Assembly (NCBI GenBank): GCA_027485675.1
Contig: JAIXQP010000028.1
Coordinates: 62,001-126,000, forward strand
Length of the DNA stretch: 64,000 bases
Direction: 5' to 3'
Origin: Terriglobales bacterium
GTDB lineage: Bacteria; Acidobacteriota; Terriglobia; Bryobacterales; Bryobacteraceae
Made by a program: the position numbers and the translations under genes. The notes beneath the pieces were generated by a model. It saw only the letters and a program-made list of their open reading frames with translations, was not told the origin of the DNA and did not search any database. This document shows positions 1 through 8,526 of this stretch, piece after piece; positions within the stretch are counted from its first letter, which is position 1; each line of letters begins with the position of its first letter.

Positions 1-1616
1 GACTGGTAGCGCGCCCAGTCGTTGTAGAAGAAATACTCCCCGCTCTGCAGCGCCTCCGTCTCCCGGCGCAGGCGCGCCAACCGCCGCACCAGTTGCAAAA
101 TCCGTTGCCCCACTTCGTCGTAGAACAGCTCCCAGGGCATCGGCCGCATCACGCCAATCCGCGCAAATCCGCGCTCCGGCACCACGTTGTCCGCCCCCAA
201 CTCCTGGCCCTGCCAAAGCAAGGGAATGCCTTCCCCGGCAAACAGCCCAATCAGATAGGGCTGCACCCGGAACCACTGCGAACGGTCCGCCGCGTCGAAC
301 AACGGATCGTCTCCCCGCCGGATGCCGAAGTTCGCCAGAAACCGCGAATGGTCGTGGTTCTCCACGTATTGAAAGGCGCTCTTCCCCATGCCGTTCACCG
401 TGCGCGGATACCCCTCCAACCCCAACGCCAGGCCCAGGTCGTACAGCCGGCCCCGGTCCCCTTTGGCCACTGCGTTCGCCGCCCCCAGCGTTGCGTTCTG
501 CCAGGTGCAGTTGGTGTAAGTCGTCCGCACCACGCCCGTCGGATCCTCCAGCTGCTCGGCGCACTGAATCAGCCGGAACTCCGTCCCGGCGAAGAACCGT
601 TGCCAGTCTCCCACGGGCCCCTGCGCCTTCACCTGCTCATGCGTCTCGTAGACGAGTTGAGCGTAGCCCACGCCCGTCGGTCCGTCCCAGTAGTTCGGCA
701 CGCAGTCGTAGCGGAATCCGTCCACGTGGAACTTATCCATCCAGTAATGGTTCACCGTAAAGAAATAGTCCCGCACCAACTCGCGCCGCCAGTCCGTGCT
801 TGGCCCGAACATGTCTTTACTGAACGAACCCATGAACGGATTCTCGTCATACCCCAACGCCGCGTAAACGTACTCATACGGAAAGTGCTTCCCCGTGTGG
901 CCGTACACCACGTCCAGAATCACGGCGATCCCATTCTGATGCGCCACGTCCACAAACCGCTGAAAGTTCCGCCGGTTCCCGAATCGCTCGTCCACGCCGA
1001 AAAAGCCGATCGGCTCGAACCCCCAATTCAGCGTCGCCTCGACGTTGGTGATCGGCATCACCTCCACGCAGTTCACCCCTAAATCGGCCAGATAGGGCAA
1101 CCGCTCCGCCGCGCTTTCAAGATCGCCCCGGAACTCGTGCAGCATGATCTCGTAGACAATCAGTTCGTGCAGCCGCGGCGTCTTCCAGCTAGCCTCCCCC
1201 GCACTCCACAGATGCGGCGTAAACCCCAGCGTAATCGCCGATAGCTTGCCAATCCCGAACTCGCGCGCAAACGGATCGACAATCCAATCGAGCGGCCGCC
1301 CCAGGCGCGGACTCCGCAGTTGAAATCGGTAGATGTAAGTCCCCGCCGTTCCCCACGCCGATCGCGCCTGCTTCCGCTCCTCCGGCCGCACGTCGAACTC
1401 GGCCGTCCACAGGTCCCCGTAGTCCGGGTCCATCCCGTGGGTCAGGGCGAACTCGTGCGGCGGAATCTCCTGCAGAAACTGGTCCGCTTCGTGAATGATT
1501 TTGACGGATATCTGGTTTCCGTGGGCGGCTGTCACCCACGGCAGTAACAGGGCAAAACGCAGCCGGCCCGGAGAAACCTCTCGCGGGCCCAACCGATCGA
1601 GCGCCATCAACCGCAT
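1..1616 (-). CDS. GH13 alpha-amylase-family glycosidase, C-terminus cut by window start
   Basis: The frame stays open from an ATG at 1616 to the window edge (about 538 codons, no stop reached). The first ~110 residues look like an N-terminal beta-sandwich (CBM48/E-set type), then a GH13 barrel. All four GH13 regions can be read: region I DVVYGH (near 898-915), region II GFRYDCV with the nucleophile Asp (near 703-720), region III CAEQLED with the likely acid Glu (near 551-575) and region IV VENHD (near 346-360). The phrase WGFEPIGFFGVDERFG resembles glucan-branching and maltooligosyl-trehalose hydrolases, so it probably acts on alpha-glucans; the exact reaction cannot be set. The ATG lies 8 bp after the RND pump stop, so it is probably the last or third gene of that operon. 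No obvious signal peptide of standard form. Confidence 0.85.
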   Translation of the reverse strand, partial: MRLMALDRLGPREVSPGRLRFALLLPWVTAAHGNQISVKIIHEADQFLQEIPPHEFALTHGMDPDYGDLWTAEFDVRPEERKQARSAWGTAGTYIYRFQLRSPRLGRPLDWIVDPFAREFGIGKLSAITLGFTPHLWSAGEASWKTPRLHELIVYEIMLHEFRGDLESAAERLPYLADLGVNCVEVMPITNVEATLNWGFEPIGFFGVDERFGNRRNFQRFVDVAHQNGIAVILDVVYGHTGKHFPYEYVYAALGYDENPFMGSFSKDMFGPSTDWRRELVRDYFFTVNHYWMDKFHVDGFRYDCVPNYWDGPTGVGYAQLVYETHEQVKAQGPVGDWQRFFAGTEFRLIQCAEQLEDPTGVVRTTYTNCTWQNATLGAANAVAKGDRGRLYDLGLALGLEGYPRTVNGMGKSAFQYVENHDHSRFLANFGIRRGDDPLFDAADRSQWFRVQPYLIGLFAGEGIPLLWQGQELGADNVVPERGFARIGVMRPMPWELFYDEVGQRILQLVRRLARLRRETEALQSGEYFFYNDWARYQ

Positions 1617-1624
1617 GACTTAGA

Positions 1625-4600
1625 CTACTCGCGCCCGGTCTCCGTCGCAAGCACCGGCTGCTTGGCTCCCGCTGTCCGCTCCCGGCTCATCCACGTCTGC
1701 AACTGCTCGAGATACAGGTAAATCACCGGCGTAATATACAACGTCAGGAACTGACTCACCAGCAATCCGCCCACCACCGCCAAGCCCAGCGGCTGCCGCG
1801 CCTCGGCGCCCTCGCCATAGCCCAGCGCAATCGGCAGCGTGCCGAACAGCGCCGCCGCCGTCGTCATCATGATCGGCCGGAACCGCAGCAGGCAACCCTG
1901 CCAGATCGCCTCCCGCGCCGTCAGCCCTTCCTTCCGCGCGTCAATGGCGAAGTCGATCATCATGATCGCGTTCTTCTTCACAACGCCGAATAACATGATG
2001 ATCCCCACGAACGCGTACAGGTCCAGTTGCTTGCCGAAAATCAGCAGCGTCAGCAACGCCCCGAACACCGCCGAAGGCAGCCCCGACAAAATCGTAATCG
2101 GATGAATGAAGCTCTCATAGAGCACCCCGAGAACGATGTAGATCACGAGCACCGCCACAATCAGCAAAATCGTCAGATTCTGAAAGGACCGCTGAAACTC
2201 CTTCACCGTCCCCTGGAAGCTGAACGAAATCGACTGCGGCATCCGGATCGCCTGAATCGCCTCGTCTACGTTCTTCGCCGCGTCGCCAATCGAAGCCCCC
2301 GGCCGCAGGTTGAACGAAATCGTCGCCGCCGGCAGCTGCCCGAAGTGGTTGATGTTCAGCGGGCCCACGCTCCGCCGGATCCGCGTCACCGAATCAAGCG
2401 GCACCAGACCCCCGTTCGTCGACCGGATGTACAGCTTTGACAACGCATCCGGATCCCGCTGATACTTCGGCTCCACTTCCATAATCACGGAATACTCGTT
2501 GGCCGGCGCGTAGATAATCGAAACCTCCCGCGCGCTGTAGGAAGTAAACAACGCCGATTGAATCTGCTGCGGCGATACGCCCAGCGCCATCGCCCGGTCC
2601 CGGTCGATATCCACCATCACCTGCGGACTCGCAATCTGCACGTCGCTGCTGACATCCACAAAGTCCGGGTAATCCTTCTGCAGCTTCTCCATCAGCCGCG
2701 GCGTCCACGTGTAGATCTCCGCCAGGTCCGTCCCCTGCAGCGTCATCTGGTACAAGCTCGTCCGCTGCTGCCCGCCCACCGTAATCGGCGGCGGATTCGT
2801 CATGAACACCATCAGACCCGGCACCTTCGCCACCTGCGGCCGCAGCTGTTGAATAATCTCATCGACGGAGTGCTTCCGCTCCGCCCGCGGCTTCATCCGC
2901 GCAAACAGAAACGCCTGGTTGCCGCCCATCACGAACGCGCCCACGGACTGCACCTCCGGATGCGCCCGCACAATCTCGGCCACCGCGTTCTGATGCTGCG
3001 CAATCGACTCAAACGAGATATCCTGCCCGCCCCGCGAGTTCGCAAAGAAGAAGCCGGAATCCTGGCTCGGAATGAAGCCGGTCGGCATGGTCACGAACAG
3101 ATACGCCGTGCCGAACAGCATCGAGATCGCCACCAGCAGTGTCGCCACGTGCATCCGCATGGCGAGGCGCAGGCTCACCTCGTACACCTTGGCCATGCCG
3201 TCGAAAACCTTCTCGAACGAGTTGTACAGCCACCCGTGCTTCTTGCCGTGGTTGCTGGAAAGGTACCGGCTCCCCAGCATCGGCGTCAGGCTCAGCGACA
3301 CGAACCCGGAGATCAGAATCGCCACGACGATGGTCACCGAAAACTCATGCAGCAACCGCCGCACAATGCCGCCCAAAAACAGCACGGGAATGAACACGGC
3401 AATCAGCGAAACCGTCATCGAAATGATCGTGAAGCCGATCTCTTTCGACGCCACAATCGCTGCCTCCATCCGCGTCTTCCCCATCTCCATGTGCCGCACA
3501 ATGTTTTCGAGCATCACAATGGCATCGTCCACCACGAAGCCCACCGACAAAGTCAGCGCCATCAGCGACAGGTTATTCAAGCTGTAACCCAGCACATACA
3601 TCACGGCGAAGGTACCGATAATCGACAACGGCACCGCCACGCCCGGAATCAACGTCGCCGATAAGTTCCGGAGAAACAGGAAAATCACCATGATGACGAG
3701 CCCAATCGTCAGCACCAGGGTGAACTCCACGTCCTCAATCGAACCGCGGATCGACTCCGAGGCGTCGTTCGATACCTCAAGCGAAATCGACGGCGGGATC
3801 GACCGCCGCAGCTCCGGCAGCAGCGCCTTCACCGCGTCCACCACCTCCACCGTATTCGCTTCCGGCTGCCGTTGAATCGCCAGAATCACCCCGCGGGCGT
3901 TGTTGTACCAGGCTACGGACTTATCGTTCTCGACGCTGTCCACCACCTTCGCCAACTGCTCCAGCCGCACCGGCGTCCCGTTCCGCCACGCCACAATCAA
4001 CGGCCGGTAGGCCGCCGCGTTGCTCAACGTACCCGTCGATTCGATGGTGAACGCCTGCTTGGCGCCGTCCAGCCGCCCCGTCGGCAGGTTCGTATTCCCC
4101 GCCTGAATCGCGCGCTGCACCTCATCGAGCCCAATGTTCCGCGCCGTCATCTCCTCCGGGTTCACCTGCACCCGCACGGCATACTTCTGCGCGCCGAAAA
4201 TGTTCACGCTCGAAACGCCGGTCACCATCGAAATGCGCTGCGCCAGCAGCGTCTCGGCGTACTCGTTCACGGTGTAGGAAGGCAGCGTCTTCGACGCAAG
4301 CGCCAGATACAAAATCGGCTGCTCGGCCGGGTTTACTTTCTGAAAGGAGGGCGGCCGCGGCATGTTCGGCGGCAGCCGTCCGGCCGACTTCGCAATCGCG
4401 GCCTGAATATCCTGCGCCGCGCCGTCAATGTCCCGATCGAGCGTGAACTGAATCGTGATGCGGGTCATCCCCTGCGAGTTCACCGAGCTCATCGAGTCGA
4501 CGCCGGCAATCGTCGAAAACTCGCGCTCTAAAGGCGTCGCCACCGCCGCCGCCATCGTCTCCGGGTTCGCGCCCGAAAGACTGGCCTGCACCTGAATCGT

Positions 4601-4729
4601 CGGATAGTCCACGCTCGGCAGCGCCGCCACCGGCAGCGCTCGAAAAGCGAGCGCGCCGAACAGCAGCATCGACACGACGACCAGCGAGGTCATCACCGGC
4701 CTGCGAATAAATCCGATCGAAAGGTTCAT
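1625..4729 (-). CDS. RND (HAE1 / MdtBC-type) multidrug efflux inner-membrane permease
   Basis: 1034 residues, the usual length for an AcrB/MdtB-type proton-driven trimeric pump of the inner membrane. N-terminus enters the first membrane helix at once (MNLSIGFIRRPVMTSLVVV). The proton-relay pair is present in TM4 (SVGFVVDDAIVMLEN, Asp401-Asp402) and the matching Lys in TM10 (GVVKKNAIMMIDFA, Lys919). Two large periplasmic loops follow TM1 and TM7 in normal order. It overlaps the adaptor gene upstream by 4 bp (ATGA), so the two are translated together. No TolC-type outer-membrane channel is in the window, so the pump must borrow one. Substrate unknown; the family exports drugs, dyes, bile salts or similar amphiphiles. 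Confidence 0.95.
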   Translation of the reverse strand: MNLSIGFIRRPVMTSLVVVSMLLFGALAFRALPVAALPSVDYPTIQVQASLSGANPETMAAAVATPLEREFSTIAGVDSMSSVNSQGMTRITIQFTLDRDIDGAAQDIQAAIAKSAGRLPPNMPRPPSFQKVNPAEQPILYLALASKTLPSYTVNEYAETLLAQRISMVTGVSSVNIFGAQKYAVRVQVNPEEMTARNIGLDEVQRAIQAGNTNLPTGRLDGAKQAFTIESTGTLSNAAAYRPLIVAWRNGTPVRLEQLAKVVDSVENDKSVAWYNNARGVILAIQRQPEANTVEVVDAVKALLPELRRSIPPSISLEVSNDASESIRGSIEDVEFTLVLTIGLVIMVIFLFLRNLSATLIPGVAVPLSIIGTFAVMYVLGYSLNNLSLMALTLSVGFVVDDAIVMLENIVRHMEMGKTRMEAAIVASKEIGFTIISMTVSLIAVFIPVLFLGGIVRRLLHEFSVTIVVAILISGFVSLSLTPMLGSRYLSSNHGKKHGWLYNSFEKVFDGMAKVYEVSLRLAMRMHVATLLVAISMLFGTAYLFVTMPTGFIPSQDSGFFFANSRGGQDISFESIAQHQNAVAEIVRAHPEVQSVGAFVMGGNQAFLFARMKPRAERKHSVDEIIQQLRPQVAKVPGLMVFMTNPPPITVGGQQRTSLYQMTLQGTDLAEIYTWTPRLMEKLQKDYPDFVDVSSDVQIASPQVMVDIDRDRAMALGVSPQQIQSALFTSYSAREVSIIYAPANEYSVIMEVEPKYQRDPDALSKLYIRSTNGGLVPLDSVTRIRRSVGPLNINHFGQLPAATISFNLRPGASIGDAAKNVDEAIQAIRMPQSISFSFQGTVKEFQRSFQNLTILLIVAVLVIYIVLGVLYESFIHPITILSGLPSAVFGALLTLLIFGKQLDLYAFVGIIMLFGVVKKNAIMMIDFAIDARKEGLTAREAIWQGCLLRFRPIMMTTAAALFGTLPIALGYGEGAEARQPLGLAVVGGLLVSQFLTLYITPVIYLYLEQLQTWMSRERTAGAKQPVLATETGRE

Positions 4730-5952
4730 AGCCGCTCCACCCCCACCGGCTTCACCGGCGGCACCACTTGGATCTTCGAGCCCGGCGCTAGCCGCATATG
4801 CCCGTCCGTCACCACCGTCTCGCCCGGCGCCACGCCCTGCTCAATGATCACCTTGCCTTCAAACGTGCGCCCCGTCTTCAACGCTCGCGGTTCCACTTTC
4901 TGGTCCGCCTTCACGACGTAAGCGAACAACCCGGTCTGCCCGGATTGCACCGCCTCGGCCGGCACCACGGTCGCGTTCTGAATCGTTTCGAGACGCAGGC
5001 TGACGTTCACAAACTGCCCCGGCCACAACGAACCATCGCGGTTCTCGAAAGTTGCCTTCAGCGGAATGGTTCCCGTCGTCGTGTCCACGGCGTTGTCGAT
5101 CACGGTCAGCCGCCCGCTCACCGGCGGCGCCGCCGCGTCCTGCACGCGCGCCACCACATCGAGAGGCCGCTGTGCCTGCAGCCGCCGGATCACGCCCACG
5201 TGCTGTTCGGGCACGTTGAACGTCACAAACACCGGCGAAATCTGGTTGATCACCACCAACGGCGAAGCTCCGTTCGCCGCCACCAGGTTCCCCGGCGTAA
5301 TCAGCAGGTTCCCCGTCCGCCCCGCAATCGGCGCCGTAATCCGGCAATACGCCAGATCGAGCTTCACTTTATCGATCGCCGCCAGGTCGCTTTGCACCGC
5401 GGCCCGGGCGCTCTCAATCGCCGCCTGCGCCCCGCGCACGCTCTCTTTGAACACATCGGCGCTCGTCCGCACCTGTTCGTTCTGCTGCTTCGAGATGATG
5501 CCTTCCTTCGTAAGGTTGGCATATCGCACCGCGTCGGCTTCGGCGTTCTTGGCCTGCGCCACGTCCCGCGCCAGATTCGCCTCGGCCTGCCGCAGTTGCG
5601 CCCGGTCTCGCGCCAGGTTTGCCTCGGCCTGCTTCAAGGCCTCTTGAAACGGCCGCGCGTCAATCTCGAAAAGCAGCGCTCCCTTGGCGACGCTCTGCCC
5701 TTCCTTAAAGTGCACGGCCACAATCTGCCCGGCCACCTGAGACTTCACCTGCACCGTCTCGGAGGCCATCGCCGAACCCACCACCCGCAGCTCAAACGGG
5801 ACCGACTCCTGGGTCGCCGTCGCCACCGTCACCGGTACCGGAGGAGGGCCCGCCGGGCCGGCCGCCGGCGCTTTCTGTTTTTGGCAAGCGCAGAGCAGCC
5901 CGAAAAGGGGCAAAAACAAGAGCGCCGAAGCGCGTGGAGTAGAAATCAACAT
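4726..5952 (-). CDS. RND efflux periplasmic adaptor (HlyD/AcrA family) lipoprotein
   Basis: 408 residues. N-terminal signal with lipobox-like LCAC (Cys23 region) suggests a lipid-anchored periplasmic adaptor. A biotinyl-lipoyl-like half (VKSQVAGQIVAVHFKEGQSV) leads into an alpha-helical hairpin rich in Ala/Glu/Arg (two copies of RxQAEANLARD near residues 118-135), then the second lipoyl half (ITAPIAGRTGNLLITPGNLV) and the membrane-proximal barrel. This is the standard AcrA/MexA layout. It joins the pump at 1625-4729 to an outer-membrane channel. Probably first gene of the operon adaptor-pump-GH13; the 146-bp gap at 5953-6098 separates it from a divergent gene and should hold its promoter. Confidence 0.95.
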   Translation of the reverse strand: MLISTPRASALLFLPLFGLLCACQKQKAPAAGPAGPPPVPVTVATATQESVPFELRVVGSAMASETVQVKSQVAGQIVAVHFKEGQSVAKGALLFEIDARPFQEALKQAEANLARDRAQLRQAEANLARDVAQAKNAEADAVRYANLTKEGIISKQQNEQVRTSADVFKESVRGAQAAIESARAAVQSDLAAIDKVKLDLAYCRITAPIAGRTGNLLITPGNLVAANGASPLVVINQISPVFVTFNVPEQHVGVIRRLQAQRPLDVVARVQDAAAPPVSGRLTVIDNAVDTTTGTIPLKATFENRDGSLWPGQFVNVSLRLETIQNATVVPAEAVQSGQTGLFAYVVKADQKVEPRALKTGRTFEGKVIIEQGVAPGETVVTDGHMRLAPGSKIQVVPPVKPVGVERL

Positions 5953-6098
5953 GGGGCAAAGGTCCGAACCGCACCTCGGATGCCCGATATCTCGGAAGCC
6001 GCGTTGTTGTTAAATCGGATTAACGTTTAGACTACCACCGTTGTCCGATCATCTCTTCTTCGCTGACGTGAAATCCAGCCGCTTTTCGCTATCTCCAT

Positions 6099-7457
6099 AT
6101 GCGCACTGTTCTCCTCGCTCTTTTCCTCTCTTCCGCTCTCCTTGCTCAGAACCGCAGCGAGATCGTTCCCTCCTCGGAAGGTTTGCTCAACCGCATCCAG
6201 GCGAGCTCCTTCTTTTTCACCATCGCTCCCGTCACCGCGCAATGCCACTTCTCCGCTGACGGCCTAAGGAACCTGCGCCCGGGCGATCTGATCACTGGCT
6301 TCGACGTCCGTAGCGCTAACCCCGGCGCCGCCACCCCCGCCGCCTTCATCGCCTTCAACAACTTTGAAGTGACCCTCGGCACCGCTTCGGGCGCCATCAA
6401 TCGGATGGGCAACGTGTTCGGCAACAACTTCGCCACCCGTCAACTGGTCCGCTCCGGACCCTTCGGTGTGGCCCAGGGCAGCCTGCCGCCCTCCGGCGCG
6501 GCTGACCCTTGGGGCGCTTTCGTCGAATTCGACGTCCCCTACGTCTACACCGGCGGCGACCTCGTCGTGCAGATCGCCCACACTGGCACCGGCTCGCAGA
6601 GTCTAAGTGTCGGGGTAACCACCGATCCCGGCTTCGCCCGCTCCGTGGCCGATGCCCTCTTCCAGTCCACCCGGGCCTCCTTTCAGCCGGCGGACGGCGG
6701 CCCGTTTCTCCGGCTTCGCATCCAGCCGGCGGGGCCCTACTTCTCCGGCAAGTCGGTCACCAACGGAGCCTCCGGCCGCCTCGGCACCCTCAGCCCCGGC
6801 GCCATCTCGACGCTCTACGGCACTGATCTCGGCCCAGCCGAACTCGCCCTTGGCTCCCTCAACGAGGCCGGCACCGCCTTCAATACCGAAGCCGGCGGTA
6901 CCCGCGTTGTCGTCGACGGCATCGCTGCCCCGGTGCTCTATAGCACTCGCGGCCAAGTCTCCTTTATTGCGCCCTACGCCATCAACGGCAAATCCGCGGT
7001 GAGCGTCGCGGTCGAATACGGCGGCCGTCGCTCTTCCACGCTTGTCGCCTCCCCCGCTGCCGACCCCGCCCTGTTCACCGCCAACCAATCAGGCCGTGGC
7101 CAGGGCGCCATATTGAATCAGGACGCCACCATCAACTCCGCCGCCAATCCCGCCGCCCCCGGCTCCATCATCGTCCTCTACGGCACTGGCGCCGGACAGA
7201 TGACGCCCGGCGGCGTCGACGGCCAAATCGTCGGAGGCAACCCGCTGCCGCGGCCGCTCGCCCAGCCCACCCTAGTTACCATCGGTGGCCAGAACGCCAG
7301 CGTCGAGTACTCCGGCGCTGCGCCGGGCGCCGTCGCCGGCCTCTGGCAGATCAACGTCCGCGTCCCGGCCGGTCTGCCGGCCAATAACAACACGCCCCTC
7401 ACCCTGCGCATCGGCAGCTTCGGCCCGTTATCCGGGGTCACGGTCGCCATTCGCTAA
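6099..7457 (+). CDS. Secreted protein with Solibacter-type C-terminal domain (TIGR03437-like)
   Basis: 452 residues with a clear signal peptide (MRTVLLALFLSSALLAQ, cleavage about 17). Residues ~20-215 form an unassigned beta-rich domain. From about 215 on it matches the repeating pattern of the TIGR03437 family that is expanded in Solibacter relatives: GTLSPGAISTLYGTDLGP, VVVDGIAAPVLYSTRGQVSF, then a second half GSIIVLYGTGAGQMTPGG and LWQINVRVPAG. Such domains are exported and function is unknown. It is the only gene of its transcript: divergent from the efflux adaptor, and ended by the hairpin at 7474-7506. Family assignment is from remembered motif pattern, so moderate to good. Confidence 0.8.
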   Translation: MRTVLLALFLSSALLAQNRSEIVPSSEGLLNRIQASSFFFTIAPVTAQCHFSADGLRNLRPGDLITGFDVRSANPGAATPAAFIAFNNFEVTLGTASGAINRMGNVFGNNFATRQLVRSGPFGVAQGSLPPSGAADPWGAFVEFDVPYVYTGGDLVVQIAHTGTGSQSLSVGVTTDPGFARSVADALFQSTRASFQPADGGPFLRLRIQPAGPYFSGKSVTNGASGRLGTLSPGAISTLYGTDLGPAELALGSLNEAGTAFNTEAGGTRVVVDGIAAPVLYSTRGQVSFIAPYAINGKSAVSVAVEYGGRRSSTLVASPAADPALFTANQSGRGQGAILNQDATINSAANPAAPGSIIVLYGTGAGQMTPGGVDGQIVGGNPLPRPLAQPTLVTIGGQNASVEYSGAAPGAVAGLWQINVRVPAGLPANNNTPLTLRIGSFGPLSGVTVAIR

Positions 7458-7473
7458 TCCCACGAAAAAGGAA

Positions 7474-7506
7474 GGGGCAGACGCCGGAAGAACCGGCATC
7501 TGCCCC
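7474..7506. terminator. Bidirectional hairpin between convergent genes
   Basis: Arms 7474-7487 and 7493-7506 are 14 bp each, complementary with one G-T type mismatch, with a 5-base loop AAGAA. It sits 16 bp after the stop of the gene ending at 7457 and 23 bp past the stop of the convergent PEP-CTERM gene. There is no long T run on the plus strand, but an AAAAAGG tract at 7465-7472 gives U-richness for the minus-strand transcript. A shared terminator is the simplest reading. Confidence 0.7.
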
Positions 7507-7529
7507 CAGGATCCAGCAGGCAGAATAAG

Positions 7530-8315
7530 TTAGGAGACTGCTGCGTAGTTCTTGCGGCGCATATAGCCGAGATAGGCCAACCCGGTGCCCACACACAGCA
7601 GCGTCGCGGGGTCGGGGGTCTCCGTGGGGTCGGGCGGCGGCGGAGGCGGCCCCACCGGGGCCGTGTAAACACCTTGCTCGAGCGAATCGAGCACAATGTA
7701 CCGGTTCGGCGTCGTGATGGTGATATCGGCGAAACCGAACGTCTGCGTATCGCTCGACACGCCAAAGAAGCGCAGCCCCGTCGACTGATCGAACGTTGTC
7801 ACCGTCTGCGGACCCAATCCCTGCGGCGTCACCGTAATGGTCCCCGCCGCGCCACCCTCTCCGCCTAACCCTAAAGCGAATCCGAACGCGTTCACGGGCG
7901 TCGCCAGGCCTCCGGTGCGGAAGGTTACCCGCATCGAAACCGTGTTACTCGCGTTCTTCGTGTCGCTAAACAGAACCGCGCCGCTGCCCCAGTTATTCCA
8001 AGGTTGCGAGGCGCCGGCCAGAGTCTGCAACAGGAAGTTGTTGGAGTTCTGGAAGCCTACCACCTGGAAGCTATTGTTGAAGTAGCCGTTCATGTTGTTA
8101 TAAAACGCCATGTTTCCAGGCTGTACGGTGTTCCCGACGGTGAAACCGCCCGAGTTGCCGCTGCCGAACGTGCTGAAATTCAGGTTGACCAGGCTGGAGA
8201 CATCCGTCACCCATTCGCCCCGGTCGTTAGTAATCAGAGTGGCCGCACTTAGCGGGCTCAGTGCCGCCACAGCGAAGGCGGCTGCGGCCAGTTGAAGTCG
8301 GAGTAAGTGTCTCAT
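7530..8315 (-). CDS. PEP-CTERM-like sorted extracellular protein
   Basis: 261 residues. Signal peptide MRHLLRLQLAAAAFAVAAL, cleavage near ALSAA. The body is Asn/Gly/Thr-rich and beta-type, without a named domain. The tail has a Pro-rich linker (GPPPPPPDPTETPDP) then a PDPATLL motif, a hydrophobic stretch and a basic end (YMRRK), which is the tripartite exosortase sorting signal with PDP in place of PEP. Start ATG at 8315 has an AGGAA six bases upstream. Exosortase substrates are usually exported and tied to exopolysaccharide; no exosortase gene is in this window. Role unknown. Confidence 0.75.
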   Translation of the reverse strand: MRHLLRLQLAAAAFAVAALSPLSAATLITNDRGEWVTDVSSLVNLNFSTFGSGNSGGFTVGNTVQPGNMAFYNNMNGYFNNSFQVVGFQNSNNFLLQTLAGASQPWNNWGSGAVLFSDTKNASNTVSMRVTFRTGGLATPVNAFGFALGLGGEGGAAGTITVTPQGLGPQTVTTFDQSTGLRFFGVSSDTQTFGFADITITTPNRYIVLDSLEQGVYTAPVGPPPPPPDPTETPDPATLLCVGTGLAYLGYMRRKNYAAVS

Positions 8316-8526
8316 GATGATTCCTACGGCCTGAGCATGACAAAGTACTGCGCCACGCTGAGGACTTGATGTCTTGTTTCAGTACCCTAGTCCTGGCCCG
8401 CCGGATAAGTTCTCATTCGCTCCGGGCAGGGAAGTCCCGGCTCGCGGGCCGCAGAATTCCGTAATCCCTTTGTCGGCTCGCCGGTCAGTTCCATGGCCTC
8501 CGTCGCCGTGCAGTAGTCTGGTAGCT

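Noticed and set aside
3872..6030. Long plus-strand frames opposite the RND pump and adaptor genes
   Set aside because: Arg/His/Pro-rich shadow translations of high-GC minus-strand genes, without family features.
5953..6098. Defined sigma-70 promoters in the divergent gap
   Set aside because: No pair of boxes with acceptable spacing stood out; the region probably has promoters but I cannot place them.
8341..8390. GTACTG...CAGTAC inverted repeat between the PEP-CTERM and oxidoreductase genes as an operator
   Set aside because: Only six bases with a 29-base gap; expected by chance at this length.
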